From contig CAYVDI010000006.1 of NCBI GenBank assembly GCA_964450795.1, positions 1 to 27,040 on the forward strand: a DNA stretch of 27,040 bases, written 5' to 3'. Each line of letters starts with the position of its first letter. The first letter of the stretch is position 1. The translations under genes and the position numbers were made by a program. Of the stretch, positions 1-8,346 are shown piece by piece. The notes under the pieces were generated by a model. It did no database searches, was not told the origin of the DNA, and was given only the letters and a program-made list of their open reading frames with translations. The stretch comes from JAGOTT01 sp964450795. GTDB lineage: Bacteria; Patescibacteriota; Minisyncoccia; Moranbacterales; UBA1568.

Positions 1-3000
1 ATGCTGCCATGTCCTCGCTGGCGGATTCCACGCGCTCGACTGACCGTTTGCATTCCCGATCCAAAGATAGGTCGTGCCGCTGTCATAACGATAGAACATG
101 ATGCCATCGGCATAAGTGCCATTGGAGAAAAAGACCCCCTGCGAAGTATCATTAAGATAGACCCAGAAACTGTACGTGAAATCCCCTGTTCCGAAATGTT
201 GGGAGATGTCGTCAGCAACCGAAATGTAGTCATTAGAACCATCGAGGTTAATTCCCTGACCTAGCTTTCCGATCGTCGCGTTCGCACCGTTTACGAGCAT
301 GGCGTTCTTACTGACCCGCGACCGATCATACGCGGTCGTTCCCGAAACATCTGGTCCATTGAACGGCCAATACCCAATGAGTCCCGTGTCCGGATTGTCC
401 GGCGCGGTCGTCTTATAGAGCTTCGCAATCTCGTCCGCCGACAGCGCACGGTTGTAGATACGAATTTCGTCGAGCTTTCCATCAAGTATTTCCCAATAGT
501 TATCGGTTGCATCCGCAAGCCGAACCGCTTGGTTATTGAAATTCCAGGCGGTTGAGTTCACTGCGGACACCGAAAGCGCACCATCAATAAAAAGCTGATT
601 AGTTCCGCCACTTATCTGCGTCCATACAAAGACCACATGATGCCAAGATCCATCATTGGCAGTGATTTTTGAATCGTTTCCTTGCACCGCTATCGAACTC
701 CCATTCTTTACTTGGAATCCAAATCTGAAAGATGTGTTCACATTCATATTGACTCCATTGAATGATCCGCTAGGATCCGCACGGAATAAAATGCTATCCG
801 GAGTTGTCCCGCCTATGGTATCCACCTTCACCCAAAAGGACCATGTCCCAACAGTGGAATCATACGCTGCGTTTGACGGAATCTGAATATAGTCATTCGT
901 TCCATCGAAATCCGTCGCACCACCGATCTGACCGGTCGTCCAGGTGGGGCCGTTGGTGAGGGTGCCGGTGTTGGCGTTGCCACTGCTGTCGGTCGCGCTC
1001 GTTCCCGACGCGTCATCGAGCTTCCAGTAGCCGACGAGACCTTTCTCAAGAGCATCACCCTGCGAATCGGCGGAGTTCATCTTGTCGGCGGCCCCGGCCT
1101 GATAGAGACCCCAGATCTCGGATGCGGAAAGCGCGCGGTTGTAGACGCGGACTTCGTCGAGAGAGCCTTTGAAAAGGGCAGTAACAGTGCCGCCATTAGT
1201 GCCACCTATGTTCATTGAATTTGCGGTAACCCCACCACTATACGAACCGGTCGCCTGTCCAGAATTTACACCATCTATATAGAGAGTGTGCGATGTGCCA
1301 TTTACAACTGCCACAACATGGGTCCATTTTCCGACAGAGAGCGCCCCGGCGTACAGAGATGCGTCTTGGCTCGTGCTTCCGTTGCCAACCAATAACTCTA
1401 TAGTGGAATTGTATTGTCGAAGAATATAATTCTTTCCCGAAGCCAACCAATCAGAAATGACATATGCTTCCCCGCCAGTTGCCGGAGTCAATGTGCTTGG
1501 ATTCACCCATGCAGAAATGGAAAATGTCCCACTTACCCGGGGAACAGTGGACGGCAATGATATGTAATCATTATTCCCATCGAAATTTAACGCCTGCCCC
1601 ACTTCCCCGATCGTCTTGGTCGGGCCGTTCGTGAGGGTGCCATTGTTGCCTTTGCCGCTCCGGTCGTACGCGGTCGTTCCGGCGATGTCGGGACCGTTGA
1701 AGGGCCAGTACCCGACGAGTCCCGTATCCGGGTTGTCCGGCGCAGTTTGTCTGTACAGCTTCGCGACTTCTTCCGCGGAGAGGGTCCGGCCGTAAAGACG
1801 GACTTCGTCGATAGACCCCTGAAAACCGACCGTGTCCCAGGTACCGATCGTCGGCCAATCCCCGGAATCGACATCGCCATCCGCGGCATTTGATGATCCG
1901 GAAAGTACTCCGTCGACATACAGCTTCAGCCGATTCGAAGCGAGCGACCGATCGAACGTCCCGCATACATGGTGCCACCCACCGTTATAATAACCGGAAG
2001 AAAACGCCGTCCCCACCGCGGCATAGGAAGTCCCGCCAATGCGGACGTATGTCGCCAACGTACCACTCGATGATGTCAGGTAATTCCCCCATTTGTAGGT
2101 GGAATTCGATCTCCCGGAAGAGACGTCCTGTGAAAAAAGAAACTTCGTACTCTGCGAGGTGGTCGTATAAAACCAATTGCACCACGACCCCTTCCCGCCG
2201 AAATCAAAGACGACGGAATCGGCAAGTTGTATCCGATCGTCCGCCCCGTCGAAATTCACCGCGCCACCGATCTGCCCGGTGGTCCAGGTGGGACCGTTCG
2301 TGAGGGTACCGGTATTTCCGTTACCACTCGCATCCGCCGCGCTCGTGCCGCTCGCGTCGTCGAGCTTCCAGTATCCGACAAGGCCCTGCTCGAGAGTATC
2401 CTGAAAGGATGACTGTATTCGAAAATCCTTCGAAACGCCTTTTATCGGAACGGCAACCAATGCCGAATAGTACCCGCTCGGCTCCGTCCACTGCATCGTT
2501 GTTGACGTAGAACCCGTCTTCGTCGACCCGGCGGAAAGCATCGCGCATGACCCGTTTCCGTTCCGCTCGGAATATCGGAGTGTCTGTGAACCGTTCTGAG
2601 TCGGAGTGGTCACATATTGCGCGATGGCATCCACCACGAGCTCATTGCTCGCGCTCGAAACCGTCGTACTGATCCCCCCACCGCCGTTACTGTTTGTAGA
2701 TGCGGTTCCAAACGGACGATCCTGATCGACTCCGGAAAAGGTCATCGCGCCGGCAGCAGAGCACCCGGCGCTCATCAACGTCACCTGAACGGTCGCCGAC
2801 CCGGACGGAGGGTTGATAAGATACCACATCTGAGAGTATGTGCCGGCATAATTCGTGCCCGAAAGTCTCGTAAGGCCGAGTCCTCCGTAGGTAACCGACG
2901 AAACGTTTCCAGCGACATTCACTATGAGAAGGCGGTTGTCCCCGTTTCCGGTGGTATGGGTCCAACTGTATGCCACCGGCTGGAACTGACCGTTGTTCGA

Positions 3001-3171
3001 ACTACTCGCCGCATCGAATGTCGGAGCGACAGCCTGAATTGAATTAAGCTTCACGCCCGCCTGTGCGTTTTTCCAATACCAGTATCCCCCGCCCATCGCC
3101 CCCATAATCAGGATGATGCCAAGGTACTGGAACGCGCGGTTGAGAAGCGGGTTGTGTTTTTTCGCTGTCAT
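1..3171 (-). CDS. Multi-LamG surface protein (3' end outside window)
   Basis: An uninterrupted frame of 1057 codons runs from ATG at 3171 to the window edge, with no stop seen. It starts with a short basic stretch and one hydrophobic segment (about residues 15-33), so it is probably membrane-anchored or exported. Residues about 45-240 form a glycine/serine-rich beta-type region I cannot name. From about residue 260 there are LamG (concanavalin A-like) modules at roughly 261-470, 484-690, 708-917 and 927 onward. Each has an opening GYWKLDD or GYWPFNG, an FDG..DYI strand, a W.HV strand, a YVDG/YIDG strand and a closing DEVR.Y.R.LS segment. LamG domains bind carbohydrate or protein ligands, so adhesion is the likely role (inference). 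No Shine-Dalgarno is visible. A TATAAT lies about 25 nt upstream of the ATG. All other reading frames over this interval are shadows. Confidence 0.9.
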   Translation of the reverse strand, partial: MTAKKHNPLLNRAFQYLGIILIMGAMGGGYWYWKNAQAGVKLNSIQAVAPTFDAASSSNNGQFQPVAYSWTHTTGNGDNRLLIVNVAGNVSSVTYGGLGLTRLSGTNYAGTYSQMWYLINPPSGSATVQVTLMSAGCSAAGAMTFSGVDQDRPFGTASTNSNGGGGISTTVSSASNELVVDAIAQYVTTPTQNGSQTLRYSERNGNGSCAMLSAGSTKTGSTSTTMQWTEPSGYYSALVAVPIKGVSKDFRIQSSFQDTLEQGLVGYWKLDDASGTSAADASGNGNTGTLTNGPTWTTGQIGGAVNFDGADDRIQLADSVVFDFGGKGSWCNWFYTTTSQSTKFLFSQDVSSGRSNSTYKWGNYLTSSSGTLATYVRIGGTSYAAVGTAFSSGYYNGGWHHVCGTFDRSLASNRLKLYVDGVLSGSSNAADGDVDSGDWPTIGTWDTVGFQGSIDEVRLYGRTLSAEEVAKLYRQTAPDNPDTGLVGYWPFNGPDIAGTTAYDRSGKGNNGTLTNGPTKTIGEVGQALNFDGNNDYISLPSTVPRVSGTFSISAWVNPSTLTPATGGEAYVISDWLASGKNYILRQYNSTIELLVGNGSTSQDASLYAGALSVGKWTHVVAVVNGTSHTLYIDGVNSGQATGSYSGGVTANSMNIGGTNGGTVTALFKGSLDEVRVYNRALSASEIWGLYQAGAADKMNSADSQGDALEKGLVGYWKLDDASGTSATDSSGNANTGTLTNGPTWTTGQIGGATDFDGTNDYIQIPSNAAYDSTVGTWSFWVKVDTIGGTTPDSILFRADPSGSFNGVNMNVNTSFRFGFQVKNGSSIAVQGNDSKITANDGSWHHVVFVWTQISGGTNQLFIDGALSVSAVNSTAWNFNNQAVRLADATDNYWEILDGKLDEIRIYNRALSADEIAKLYKTTAPDNPDTGLIGYWPFNGPDVSGTTAYDRSRVSKNAMLVNGANATIGKLGQGINLDGSNDYISVADDISQHFGTGDFTYSFWVYLNDTSQGVFFSNGTYADGIMFYRYDSGTTYLWIGNANGQSSAWNPPARTWQH

Positions 3172-3196
3172 GGTGAAATCGACTTACTTTGATAAT

Positions 3197-3225
3197 ATTA
3201 TATCAAAAAATCCCGATGTTGTCGG
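3197..3225 (-). promoter_or_regulatory. Promoter of the LamG gene
   Basis: On the minus strand, CCGACA (3220-3225), a 17-nt spacer and a perfect TATAAT (3197-3202) precede the ATG at 3171. The -35 lies inside the terminator hairpin of the preceding pgl gene. Confidence 0.6.
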
Positions 3226-3228
3226 GAT
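3205..3228 (-). terminator. Rho-independent terminator after pgl
   Basis: On the minus strand, ATCCCGA and TCGGGAT form a 7-bp stem around a 5-nt loop, followed directly by six T. It lies 19 nt after the pgl stop. Confidence 0.75.
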
Positions 3229-3246
3229 GTGGAAAGTGACTTTATG

Positions 3247-3617
3247 TCACAAATCAGTGAACACTTCTGTCTTCCGGATGGCATGGAACACCCCCGCGGG
3301 AAGACGATGCGGCGGTTCCCTGTTCCGGAGAACGCGTTCCCATGCGGTACGCTTTTCCTCACCCGAGAGGAAGACGAACGCTTGGTCGATGTTCCTTTTG
3401 AGGAATGCGAGCGTCACCGTGACACGCTCCGGGCAGGTCGCGTATTCCGGCGCGCGATATCCGACNNNNNNNNNNNNNNNNNNNNNNNNNNNNNNNNNNN
3501 NNNNNNNNNNNNNNNNNNNNNNNNNNNNNNNNNNNNNNNNNNNNNNNNNNNNNNNNNNNNNNNNNCTGCGAGTTTCTCCTTCGCTTCGTCCGCCGATTTG
3601 CACCGCGTCACTTCCAT
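3247..3617 (-). CDS. pgl: 6-phosphogluconolactonase (interrupted by scaffold gap)
   Basis: This gene would hydrolyse 6-phosphogluconolactone to 6-phosphogluconate, the step before gnd. Only the ends are visible: about 17 N-terminal residues beginning MEVTRCKSADEA (3566-3617) and 72 C-terminal residues (3247-3465). The tail has the family pattern PERVTVTL, a stretch ending FLSGEEK, and LPAGVFH. The ATG at 3617 is 7 nt after the gnd stop, so the two are co-transcribed. No Shine-Dalgarno is present: the AGGAGG beside the start lies on the wrong strand. The two ends are not in the same frame across the 100-N run. The family is about 225-240 residues, so the true gap should be nearer 400-450 bases. 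The fragmentary state limits certainty, but the gnd neighbour supports the call. Confidence 0.75.
3466..3565. other. Scaffold gap (100 N) inside pgl
   Basis: A run of exactly 100 N. The flanking pgl frames do not match across it, so its length is a placeholder. Confidence 0.95.
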
Positions 3618-3624
3618 AGGAGGT

Positions 3625-5040
3625 TCATCGCGCGCCGGTTGCCGCCTCCCAATCGAAGTGCTCCGGCTCACCGCCCGGTTCACGCTGGAAGGTATGGGCG
3701 CCGAAATAGTCACGTTGCGCCTGGATGAGATTCGCCGATCCGACCGCTCCGCGCATCGTGTCGAAATACGACAGACTCGAGAGTAGGCCCGGGGTGGAGA
3801 CACCGATTGACACCGCCGCCGCCGACACCTTCCGAAGCGACTCGATATCCCGCTCTATCGCCTCTTTCGCGAACGACGAGAGGAGGAGATGTTCCGGCGC
3901 CTGGGCCCCCGCATACACCTGCGTCAGCTCCCGGAGGAACCGCGCGCGGATGATGCATCCACCCTGCCAGATACGGGAAATTTCCCCGAAATCAAGCTCC
4001 CAGCCGTATTCCTTCGACGCGAACGACAAGAGTTCGTACCCTTGGGCGTATGAGAGGAGCTTTGCGGCATAGAGCGCGCTTTCGAGATCATCCGGCATGT
4101 CCACCAGAGTCCCGCCGCCGCTGTTTCCGAACACTTCGGAAATCTTGCGGCGCATCTCCTTGTTGGATGACGCGGAACGGGCGAATACCGCCGCGGCTAT
4201 GGAAAATGACGGAGCCCCGAGCGACAGCGCCTCATCAGCGGTCCACTTGCCGGTTCCTTTCGCTCCGGCCGTATCGAGAATCCGATCGATGAGATATCCG
4301 CCGTCTTGTTCCTTCACGCGGAAGATGTCGGCGGTGATCTCGATGAGGTACGATCCGAGACGCCCGGCGTTCCACTTTTCAAACGTGGAGGCGATGTCAT
4401 CGTTCGACGACCAATGGAGACTCCGTTTCATCAGCAGATACGTTTCCGCAATCAACTGCATATCGGCGTATTCGATGCCGTTATGCACCATTTTCACGAA
4501 GTGTCCGGCGCCGCCCTCTCCGATCGGAGCGACACAGGGATTCCCGTCGAAGTCCTTCGCGGCGATCGGCTCAAGCATCGGTCGAAGCTCGGTCCACAAA
4601 TCTCCGGTCGCGCCAGGCATCAGCGACGGTCCGCGCCGCGCGCCCTCCTCACCACCGGAAATGCCCATACCGACGAACCGAATATCTTTCGGTTTCAGGG
4701 ATTCCGCCCGGCGAATGGTGTCGCGGAAGAACGAATTCCCACCGTCGATAAGGATATCGCCGGCTTCGAGCAACGCCGAGAGTTGGCTTATAACCGCATC
4801 CGTCGCTTCGCCCGCCTTCACCATGAGAATGATCTTCCTCGGTCGTTCAAGCGACGAAACGAACGCCTCAAGCGTGTAGGTCGGATCAAGGCCTCTGCCA
4901 CTCCCGTAGTCCGCAATAAGCGCCTCCGTCCGCTCCGGAGAACGATTGTACACCGCGGTCCGAAATTTGTGATCCGCGAAATTCATCGCGAGATTGGAAC
5001 CCATGGCCGCCAGCCCGACAATACCTATCTGGTTTTTCAT
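3625..5040 (-). CDS. gnd: 6-phosphogluconate dehydrogenase, decarboxylating
   Basis: This enzyme oxidatively decarboxylates 6-phosphogluconate to ribulose 5-phosphate with reduction of NAD(P)+, in the cytoplasm. The 471-residue product has full family length. Visible are the dinucleotide-binding GLAAMG (residues 9-14), DGGNS (99-103), the substrate signature GISGGEEGARRGPSLMPG (126-143), and KMVHNGIE with the catalytic Lys183 and Glu190, at the same numbers as in the E. coli enzyme. The C-terminal half contains WQGGCIIRARFL and ends with RDYFGAHTFQR. The ATG at 5040 has AAGGAG 8 nt upstream. It leads a two-gene unit with pgl. No glucose-6-phosphate dehydrogenase gene is visible here. Confidence 0.97.
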   Translation of the reverse strand: MKNQIGIVGLAAMGSNLAMNFADHKFRTAVYNRSPERTEALIADYGSGRGLDPTYTLEAFVSSLERPRKIILMVKAGEATDAVISQLSALLEAGDILIDGGNSFFRDTIRRAESLKPKDIRFVGMGISGGEEGARRGPSLMPGATGDLWTELRPMLEPIAAKDFDGNPCVAPIGEGGAGHFVKMVHNGIEYADMQLIAETYLLMKRSLHWSSNDDIASTFEKWNAGRLGSYLIEITADIFRVKEQDGGYLIDRILDTAGAKGTGKWTADEALSLGAPSFSIAAAVFARSASSNKEMRRKISEVFGNSGGGTLVDMPDDLESALYAAKLLSYAQGYELLSFASKEYGWELDFGEISRIWQGGCIIRARFLRELTQVYAGAQAPEHLLLSSFAKEAIERDIESLRKVSAAAVSIGVSTPGLLSSLSYFDTMRGAVGSANLIQAQRDYFGAHTFQREPGGEPEHFDWEAATGAR

Positions 5041-5089
5041 AGCTTTCTCCTTGGAAAAACAGGTAAAGAACGACTTCCGCTGCGGAGGG

Positions 5090-5117
5090 ATTATACCCCG
5101 AAGAACCGGCCTGTCAA
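5090..5117 (-). promoter_or_regulatory. Promoter of gnd-pgl
   Basis: TTGACA (5112-5117), a 16-nt spacer and TATAAT (5090-5095) on the minus strand. Both hexamers match the sigma-70 consensus exactly. A short GC-rich dyad follows in a leader of roughly 40 nt. Confidence 0.85.
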
Positions 5118-5148
5118 CAGCGGTTTCCCGCAGGAACGCGCGGACCGT

Positions 5149-6417
5149 TCAGGGAAGGTATTTCATCGGATTCACGTGCGCGCCGATCGGGACGGAGATG
5201 CCGGAAACCTTGCTCGACGGAACGACTTCGAACGAGTCGGCGGAAAATACCGAGAAGTGGAGATGCGGTCCGGACGAGTACCCGGTATTCCCGGAGAGTC
5301 CGATCTTCTCGCCCTTGTCCACCTTCTCACCACGTGACACACTCTGCTTCGAGAGGTGTCCATAAAGCGTGACGAGTCCGTTCCCGTGGTCGATCGCGAT
5401 CCATCTGCCATACCCATACCATTTCCCGTTTTTCGTCATGCTTCCCATAGCCAACACCTTCCCACCCATCGCGGCATAGACCGACGTTCCGGTGTCCGCG
5501 GCGAAGTCGACGCCGTTGTGGGGACCGCCGCCGTACGCTCCTTTTTTCGCGTACGACGTCATGCCGTACCCTTGGGTGATCGCCACGTCCCGAACCGGAT
5601 AGGCGAGAAGCCCGTTCTGGTATTTCGGGATCTTCCCGAGATCGAGCGCGCCTATCTTCCCCGATTCGAGATTGTTGATCTCGTTCTCGATGTCCTTCTG
5701 CTCTTCCTGAAGCGTTCGGACAAGCGTGGTGTACCTCTGCTGATCCGCCTGCGTCTTCGCGAGAAGCGTCGCTTTGCTCTGCTTGGACCCTTCGAGGTAT
5801 TCGTTCCGCTTGTCGAGCTGTTCCTTCACGGTGTCGGCCTCGAGCTTCTTCTTGTCGAGCTGTTCCTTGCCGACAAGGAGCGCCTGTTTCGTCTCATCGA
5901 GGCTCCGAAGCATCGTGCCGATTCGCCCGCCCGCCTCCGAAAGCCAGTCTTCGCGCTTCATCGGAAGACCGCCTTCGTCACCGCCGAAAGCGAAGAGCAC
6001 CTCTGATCCGTCGGAAGTCGCCGACTGATATTCCCGAAGCAAGCCGGACAATACCTCGCGCTCCCTCGCGATGAACCGTTCCTTTTCCGCGATTCCCGCT
6101 TCGGTATCACGAAGATCGCGCTCAAGACCCGAAAGCGTCTGCTCGTTCTCCCGTATTTCATCCTCCAGTTTCTTCGCCTGCGCCTCGAGCGTGGAAAGCT
6201 GACTCGAAAGCGTGTCGCTTTGCCTCGATTTCAGATCGACGATCTGTTTGTATGCCTTGATCTTCGCGTTGATTTCCTTCAGATTGTCCTTCAGGGTATC
6301 GGCGTAATCGGAAGCCGTATCCGCCCCGTTCGCCGAAGACGCCAAAAAGGCACCGGAGCAGGCGATTCCGAGGAGCAAAAACCAGGGGAAACGGCGTTTT
6401 CCGTTTTTCTTTTCCAT
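5149..6417 (-). CDS. EnvC-like M23 murein hydrolase or hydrolase activator
   Basis: A probable cell-wall peptidase of the M23 (LytM) family, or an EnvC/NlpD-type activator of amidases, acting outside the membrane. The chosen start (ATG 6417, residues MEKKNGK) gives 422 residues. A signal peptide with hydrophobic core FLLLGIACSGAFLASS comes first. A long charged coiled coil (about residues 30-250, with many LxxKxxxLE heptads) follows. The C-terminal M23 domain shows GPHNGVDFAADTGT with the HxxxD zinc ligands, and GPHLHF with the HxH pair, so the metal site looks intact. An upstream ATG at 6438 is possible, but it lies on the far side of an extended -10 (TGG-TATACT) placed 6 nt before the ATG at 6417. 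It lies just downstream of gltX. Confidence 0.9.
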   Translation of the reverse strand: MEKKNGKRRFPWFLLLGIACSGAFLASSANGADTASDYADTLKDNLKEINAKIKAYKQIVDLKSRQSDTLSSQLSTLEAQAKKLEDEIRENEQTLSGLERDLRDTEAGIAEKERFIAREREVLSGLLREYQSATSDGSEVLFAFGGDEGGLPMKREDWLSEAGGRIGTMLRSLDETKQALLVGKEQLDKKKLEADTVKEQLDKRNEYLEGSKQSKATLLAKTQADQQRYTTLVRTLQEEQKDIENEINNLESGKIGALDLGKIPKYQNGLLAYPVRDVAITQGYGMTSYAKKGAYGGGPHNGVDFAADTGTSVYAAMGGKVLAMGSMTKNGKWYGYGRWIAIDHGNGLVTLYGHLSKQSVSRGEKVDKGEKIGLSGNTGYSSGPHLHFSVFSADSFEVVPSSKVSGISVPIGAHVNPMKYLP

Positions 6418-6423
6418 TTCTAC

Positions 6424-6432
6424 AGTATACCA
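6424..6432 (-). promoter_or_regulatory. Extended -10 promoter of the M23 gene, leaderless start
   Basis: TGG-TATACT on the minus strand, with the TATACT at 6424-6429. Exactly 6 nt separate it from the ATG at 6417, which puts the expected transcription start on or next to the A of ATG. No convincing -35 is seen at 17 nt. Confidence 0.6.
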
Positions 6433-6452
6433 CATCACGAAGCCTGCCTCTC

Positions 6453-6483
6453 AATCACTTAGTAGCCTTGCCACTAAGTGATT
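6453..6483 (-). repeat. 11-bp inverted repeat over the gltX stop
   Basis: AATCACTTAGT (6453-6463) and ACTAAGTGATT (6473-6483) are perfect inverses around a 9-nt loop. The hairpin contains the last codons and the TGA of gltX. It has no T tract on either side, so it is more likely an mRNA 3' structure or attenuator than a standard terminator. Confidence 0.7.
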
Positions 6484-7906
6484 CCTGGGCGGATCGGATA
6501 CGGAGCAATGTCGATTCCTTTCCTATCACCCAGGCGATATCCTGCGGCGGAGGCGACTTCTCTTTTCCGGATAACGCCACGCGAAGAGGCCAGAGAAAAT
6601 CCCCTCTCTTTTCCCCGGCCGCCTCAAGAAGGATCTCCCCGAGCCTTTCCCTTGTCCATTCCGTATCCGACACCTTCGAGAGGGTATCGGCCGCGCGCGC
6701 AAGTTCGGTCACGGCGCCGTCTGCTGAGCTTTTCTTCCATGAAAGCATCGACGCTTCCACTGACGGATGGGAGAAAAAGAACGGATTTTCCTTCCCGACA
6801 TCCGACAGCTTCGCGAGACGGTCCTGTTCGACCGCCAAGACCCTCTTCATAAGGGCTTCATCTTGCTCTGCCGCGTCAAAGAAGGGTTTCGAGCGTTCAT
6901 AGAGTTCATCCACCGAGAGTCTCTTGATATACTCCGCGTTCATCCAGTCGAGCTTTCCGAGATCGAATACCGCCCCGGCCTTGTGAACGTTTGAAAGATC
7001 GAATCGCCTCGTAAGCTCATCCAGCGAGAAGATCTCCTGAGTGCTTCCTTCCCCAGGGTTCCAACCGAGAAGCGCGACGAAATTGATGAGTGCTTCCGGA
7101 AGGTATCCCTTCGCGAGATAGTCCTCGACCGCAACATCGCCCTGACGCTTCGAGAGCTTGGATCGGTCAGGGTTGAGGAGAAGCGGCAGATGCGCGAATT
7201 CCGGAGCGTCCCATCCGAACGCCTCATAGAGGAGAATGTGTTTCGGCGTCGACGGAAGCCACTCCTCCGCGCGGATCACGTGCGTGATGCCCATGAGATG
7301 ATCGTCGACGACGTTCGCGAGGTGATACGTCGGGAACCCGTCGGACTTGAGGAGTACCTGATCGTCGATCGTCTCGGTCTTGAAGGTCACCTCTCCGCGC
7401 ACCATATCTTCAAAGGAAATTTCCCGATCATCGGCGACCTTCATCCGGATGACATGCGATTCACCGGCGTCGAGCTTCGCCTTCACCTCATCCGGAGAAA
7501 GCGCCAGACATTTCCGGTCGTACTTCGGCATCCGTTTCGCCGCCGCCTGCTCGGTGCGCATCGCTTCCAACCGCTCCGCGGTACAGAAACAGCGGTATGC
7601 CTTCCCACCCTCCACGAGCTCCTCTGCATACTTCCCATACAAATCGAGTCGCTCAGACTGGACATACGGGCCTTCGTCATAGGAGAGCCCCATCGTGTTG
7701 AGCACCGAAATGAGCTTCTCTGCGGCATCCTCGACAAGTCTCGACCGATCGGTATCCTCGATACGCAGGATGAACGTACCGCTATGCTTTTTCGCGAAGA
7801 GATAGTTGTAGAGCGCGGTGCGCAGGCTACCGACATGGAGATACCCCGTCGGCGACGGCGCAAACCGAACTCGGATATTCCCTTTTTTTTCTTCCATTTG
7901 TTTCAT
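6455..7906 (-). CDS. gltX: Glutamyl-tRNA synthetase
   Basis: This class I synthetase charges tRNA(Glu), and perhaps tRNA(Gln) as well if the organism uses an amidotransferase route (inference). With the ATG at 7906 it is 483 residues. The catalytic domain shows SPTGYLHVG (the HIGH-type motif, residues 18-26), RIEDTD, a zinc-region-like CFC, FPTYHLANVVDD, and KLSKRQGD (the KMSKS-type motif, about 250-257). An anticodon-binding C-terminal domain follows. A start at 7966 would add 20 residues not typical of the family and lies upstream of an AT-rich TTTATACC element, so I reject it. ATG 7897 (MEEKKGN) is an equally plausible start. GAGG lies 2 nt before the first ATG and 11 nt before the second. 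Confidence 0.95.
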   Translation of the reverse strand: MKQMEEKKGNIRVRFAPSPTGYLHVGSLRTALYNYLFAKKHSGTFILRIEDTDRSRLVEDAAEKLISVLNTMGLSYDEGPYVQSERLDLYGKYAEELVEGGKAYRCFCTAERLEAMRTEQAAAKRMPKYDRKCLALSPDEVKAKLDAGESHVIRMKVADDREISFEDMVRGEVTFKTETIDDQVLLKSDGFPTYHLANVVDDHLMGITHVIRAEEWLPSTPKHILLYEAFGWDAPEFAHLPLLLNPDRSKLSKRQGDVAVEDYLAKGYLPEALINFVALLGWNPGEGSTQEIFSLDELTRRFDLSNVHKAGAVFDLGKLDWMNAEYIKRLSVDELYERSKPFFDAAEQDEALMKRVLAVEQDRLAKLSDVGKENPFFFSHPSVEASMLSWKKSSADGAVTELARAADTLSKVSDTEWTRERLGEILLEAAGEKRGDFLWPLRVALSGKEKSPPPQDIAWVIGKESTLLRIRSAQESLSGKATK

Positions 7907-7973
7907 ATCCTCAATCGGTATAAATAATGGCTTTATTATGGCATTTTTTCTCTCAAAGAGCAACACTTGACAG

Positions 7974-8003
7974 AAATCGTGAAAATTGGTTCAATAATAA
8001 GCC
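7974..8003 (+). promoter_or_regulatory. Promoter for the gap-interrupted plus-strand gene
   Basis: TTGACA followed after 17 nt by TTCAAT, reading rightward into the gap at 8021. The gene whose C-terminus appears at 8121-8288 is the obvious client. Its start codon must lie within the gap. The stretch 7907-8020 otherwise holds only the upstream region of gltX. Confidence 0.5.
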
Positions 8004-8020
8004 TTCTTTTACAACCACCA

Positions 8021-8120
8021 NNNNNNNNNNNNNNNNNNNNNNNNNNNNNNNNNNNNNNNNNNNNNNNNNNNNNNNNNNNNNNNNNNNNNNNNNNNNNNNN
8101 NNNNNNNNNNNNNNNNNNNN
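8021..8120. other. Scaffold gap (100 N)
   Basis: A run of exactly 100 N between a plus-strand promoter and the tail of a plus-strand gene. Confidence 0.95.
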
Positions 8121-8288
8121 CACTGTTCCATCGAAAGCCAGGTCTACGACGAAGCGAACCGAAAGACCGTCATCGTCGTCGATTGCAACAACCGTCCCGG
8201 AAAGAAATTCGACGAGAGCTGGAGCGGCGCTCCGGGAAGCGCGCTTCAGTTCTTCGATGAAGAGCACCGCGCCATCTTCAGGGAGTAA
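8121..8288 (+). CDS. C-terminal part of an unrecognised protein
   Basis: After the gap, the frame beginning at 8121 is open for 55 residues and ends with TAA at 8286-8288. It reads HCSIESQVYDEANRK, then TVIVVDCNNRPGKKFDESW, then a tail ending EEHRAIFRE. The residue mix is that of a real soluble protein, with a VIVVD strand, two cysteines and a charged amphipathic end. It is placed correctly between a TTGACA promoter at 7974 and a plus-strand terminator at 8311. The start is lost in the gap. I cannot assign a family. A minus-strand frame over the same bases is also open (7953-8309), but it has no promoter or ribosome site and I regard it as the shadow. Confidence 0.6.
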   Translation, partial: HCSIESQVYDEANRKTVIVVDCNNRPGKKFDESWSGAPGSALQFFDEEHRAIFRE

Positions 8289-8310
8289 CGCCGAGAAACA
8301 CTCCCCCATC

Positions 8311-8346
8311 GCCCCTTAGCTGATATCTCAGCGGGGGTTTTTCTTT
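8311..8346 (+). terminator. Terminator of the plus-strand gene, overlapping the 3' end of the WecG/TagA gene
   Basis: CCCC-TTA-GCTGA, a TATC loop, TCAGC and GGGG form an interrupted stem, followed by five T and then CTTTT. It overlaps the last bases of the convergent minus-strand gene. Confidence 0.6.

Noticed and set aside
1..2400. Regular repeats as a possible CRISPR array
   Set aside because: The repeats are in-frame LamG protein modules hundreds of bases long, not short repeats with unique spacers.
3618..3625. AGGAGG beside the pgl start as a ribosome site
   Set aside because: It is on the plus strand, whereas pgl is on the minus strand.
4306..5337. A 343-residue plus-strand frame opposite gnd and the M23 gene
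   Set aside because: Antisense to the conserved gnd motifs; shadow composition.
7190..7927. A 245-residue plus-strand frame opposite gltX
   Set aside because: Antisense to the synthetase catalytic domain, no expression signals.
7953..8309. Minus-strand frame MGECFSALLPEDGAVLF across the gap
   Set aside because: It looks fairly protein-like, but the plus-strand frame is flanked by a promoter and a terminator in the right places and this one has neither. Gap closure could still reverse this.
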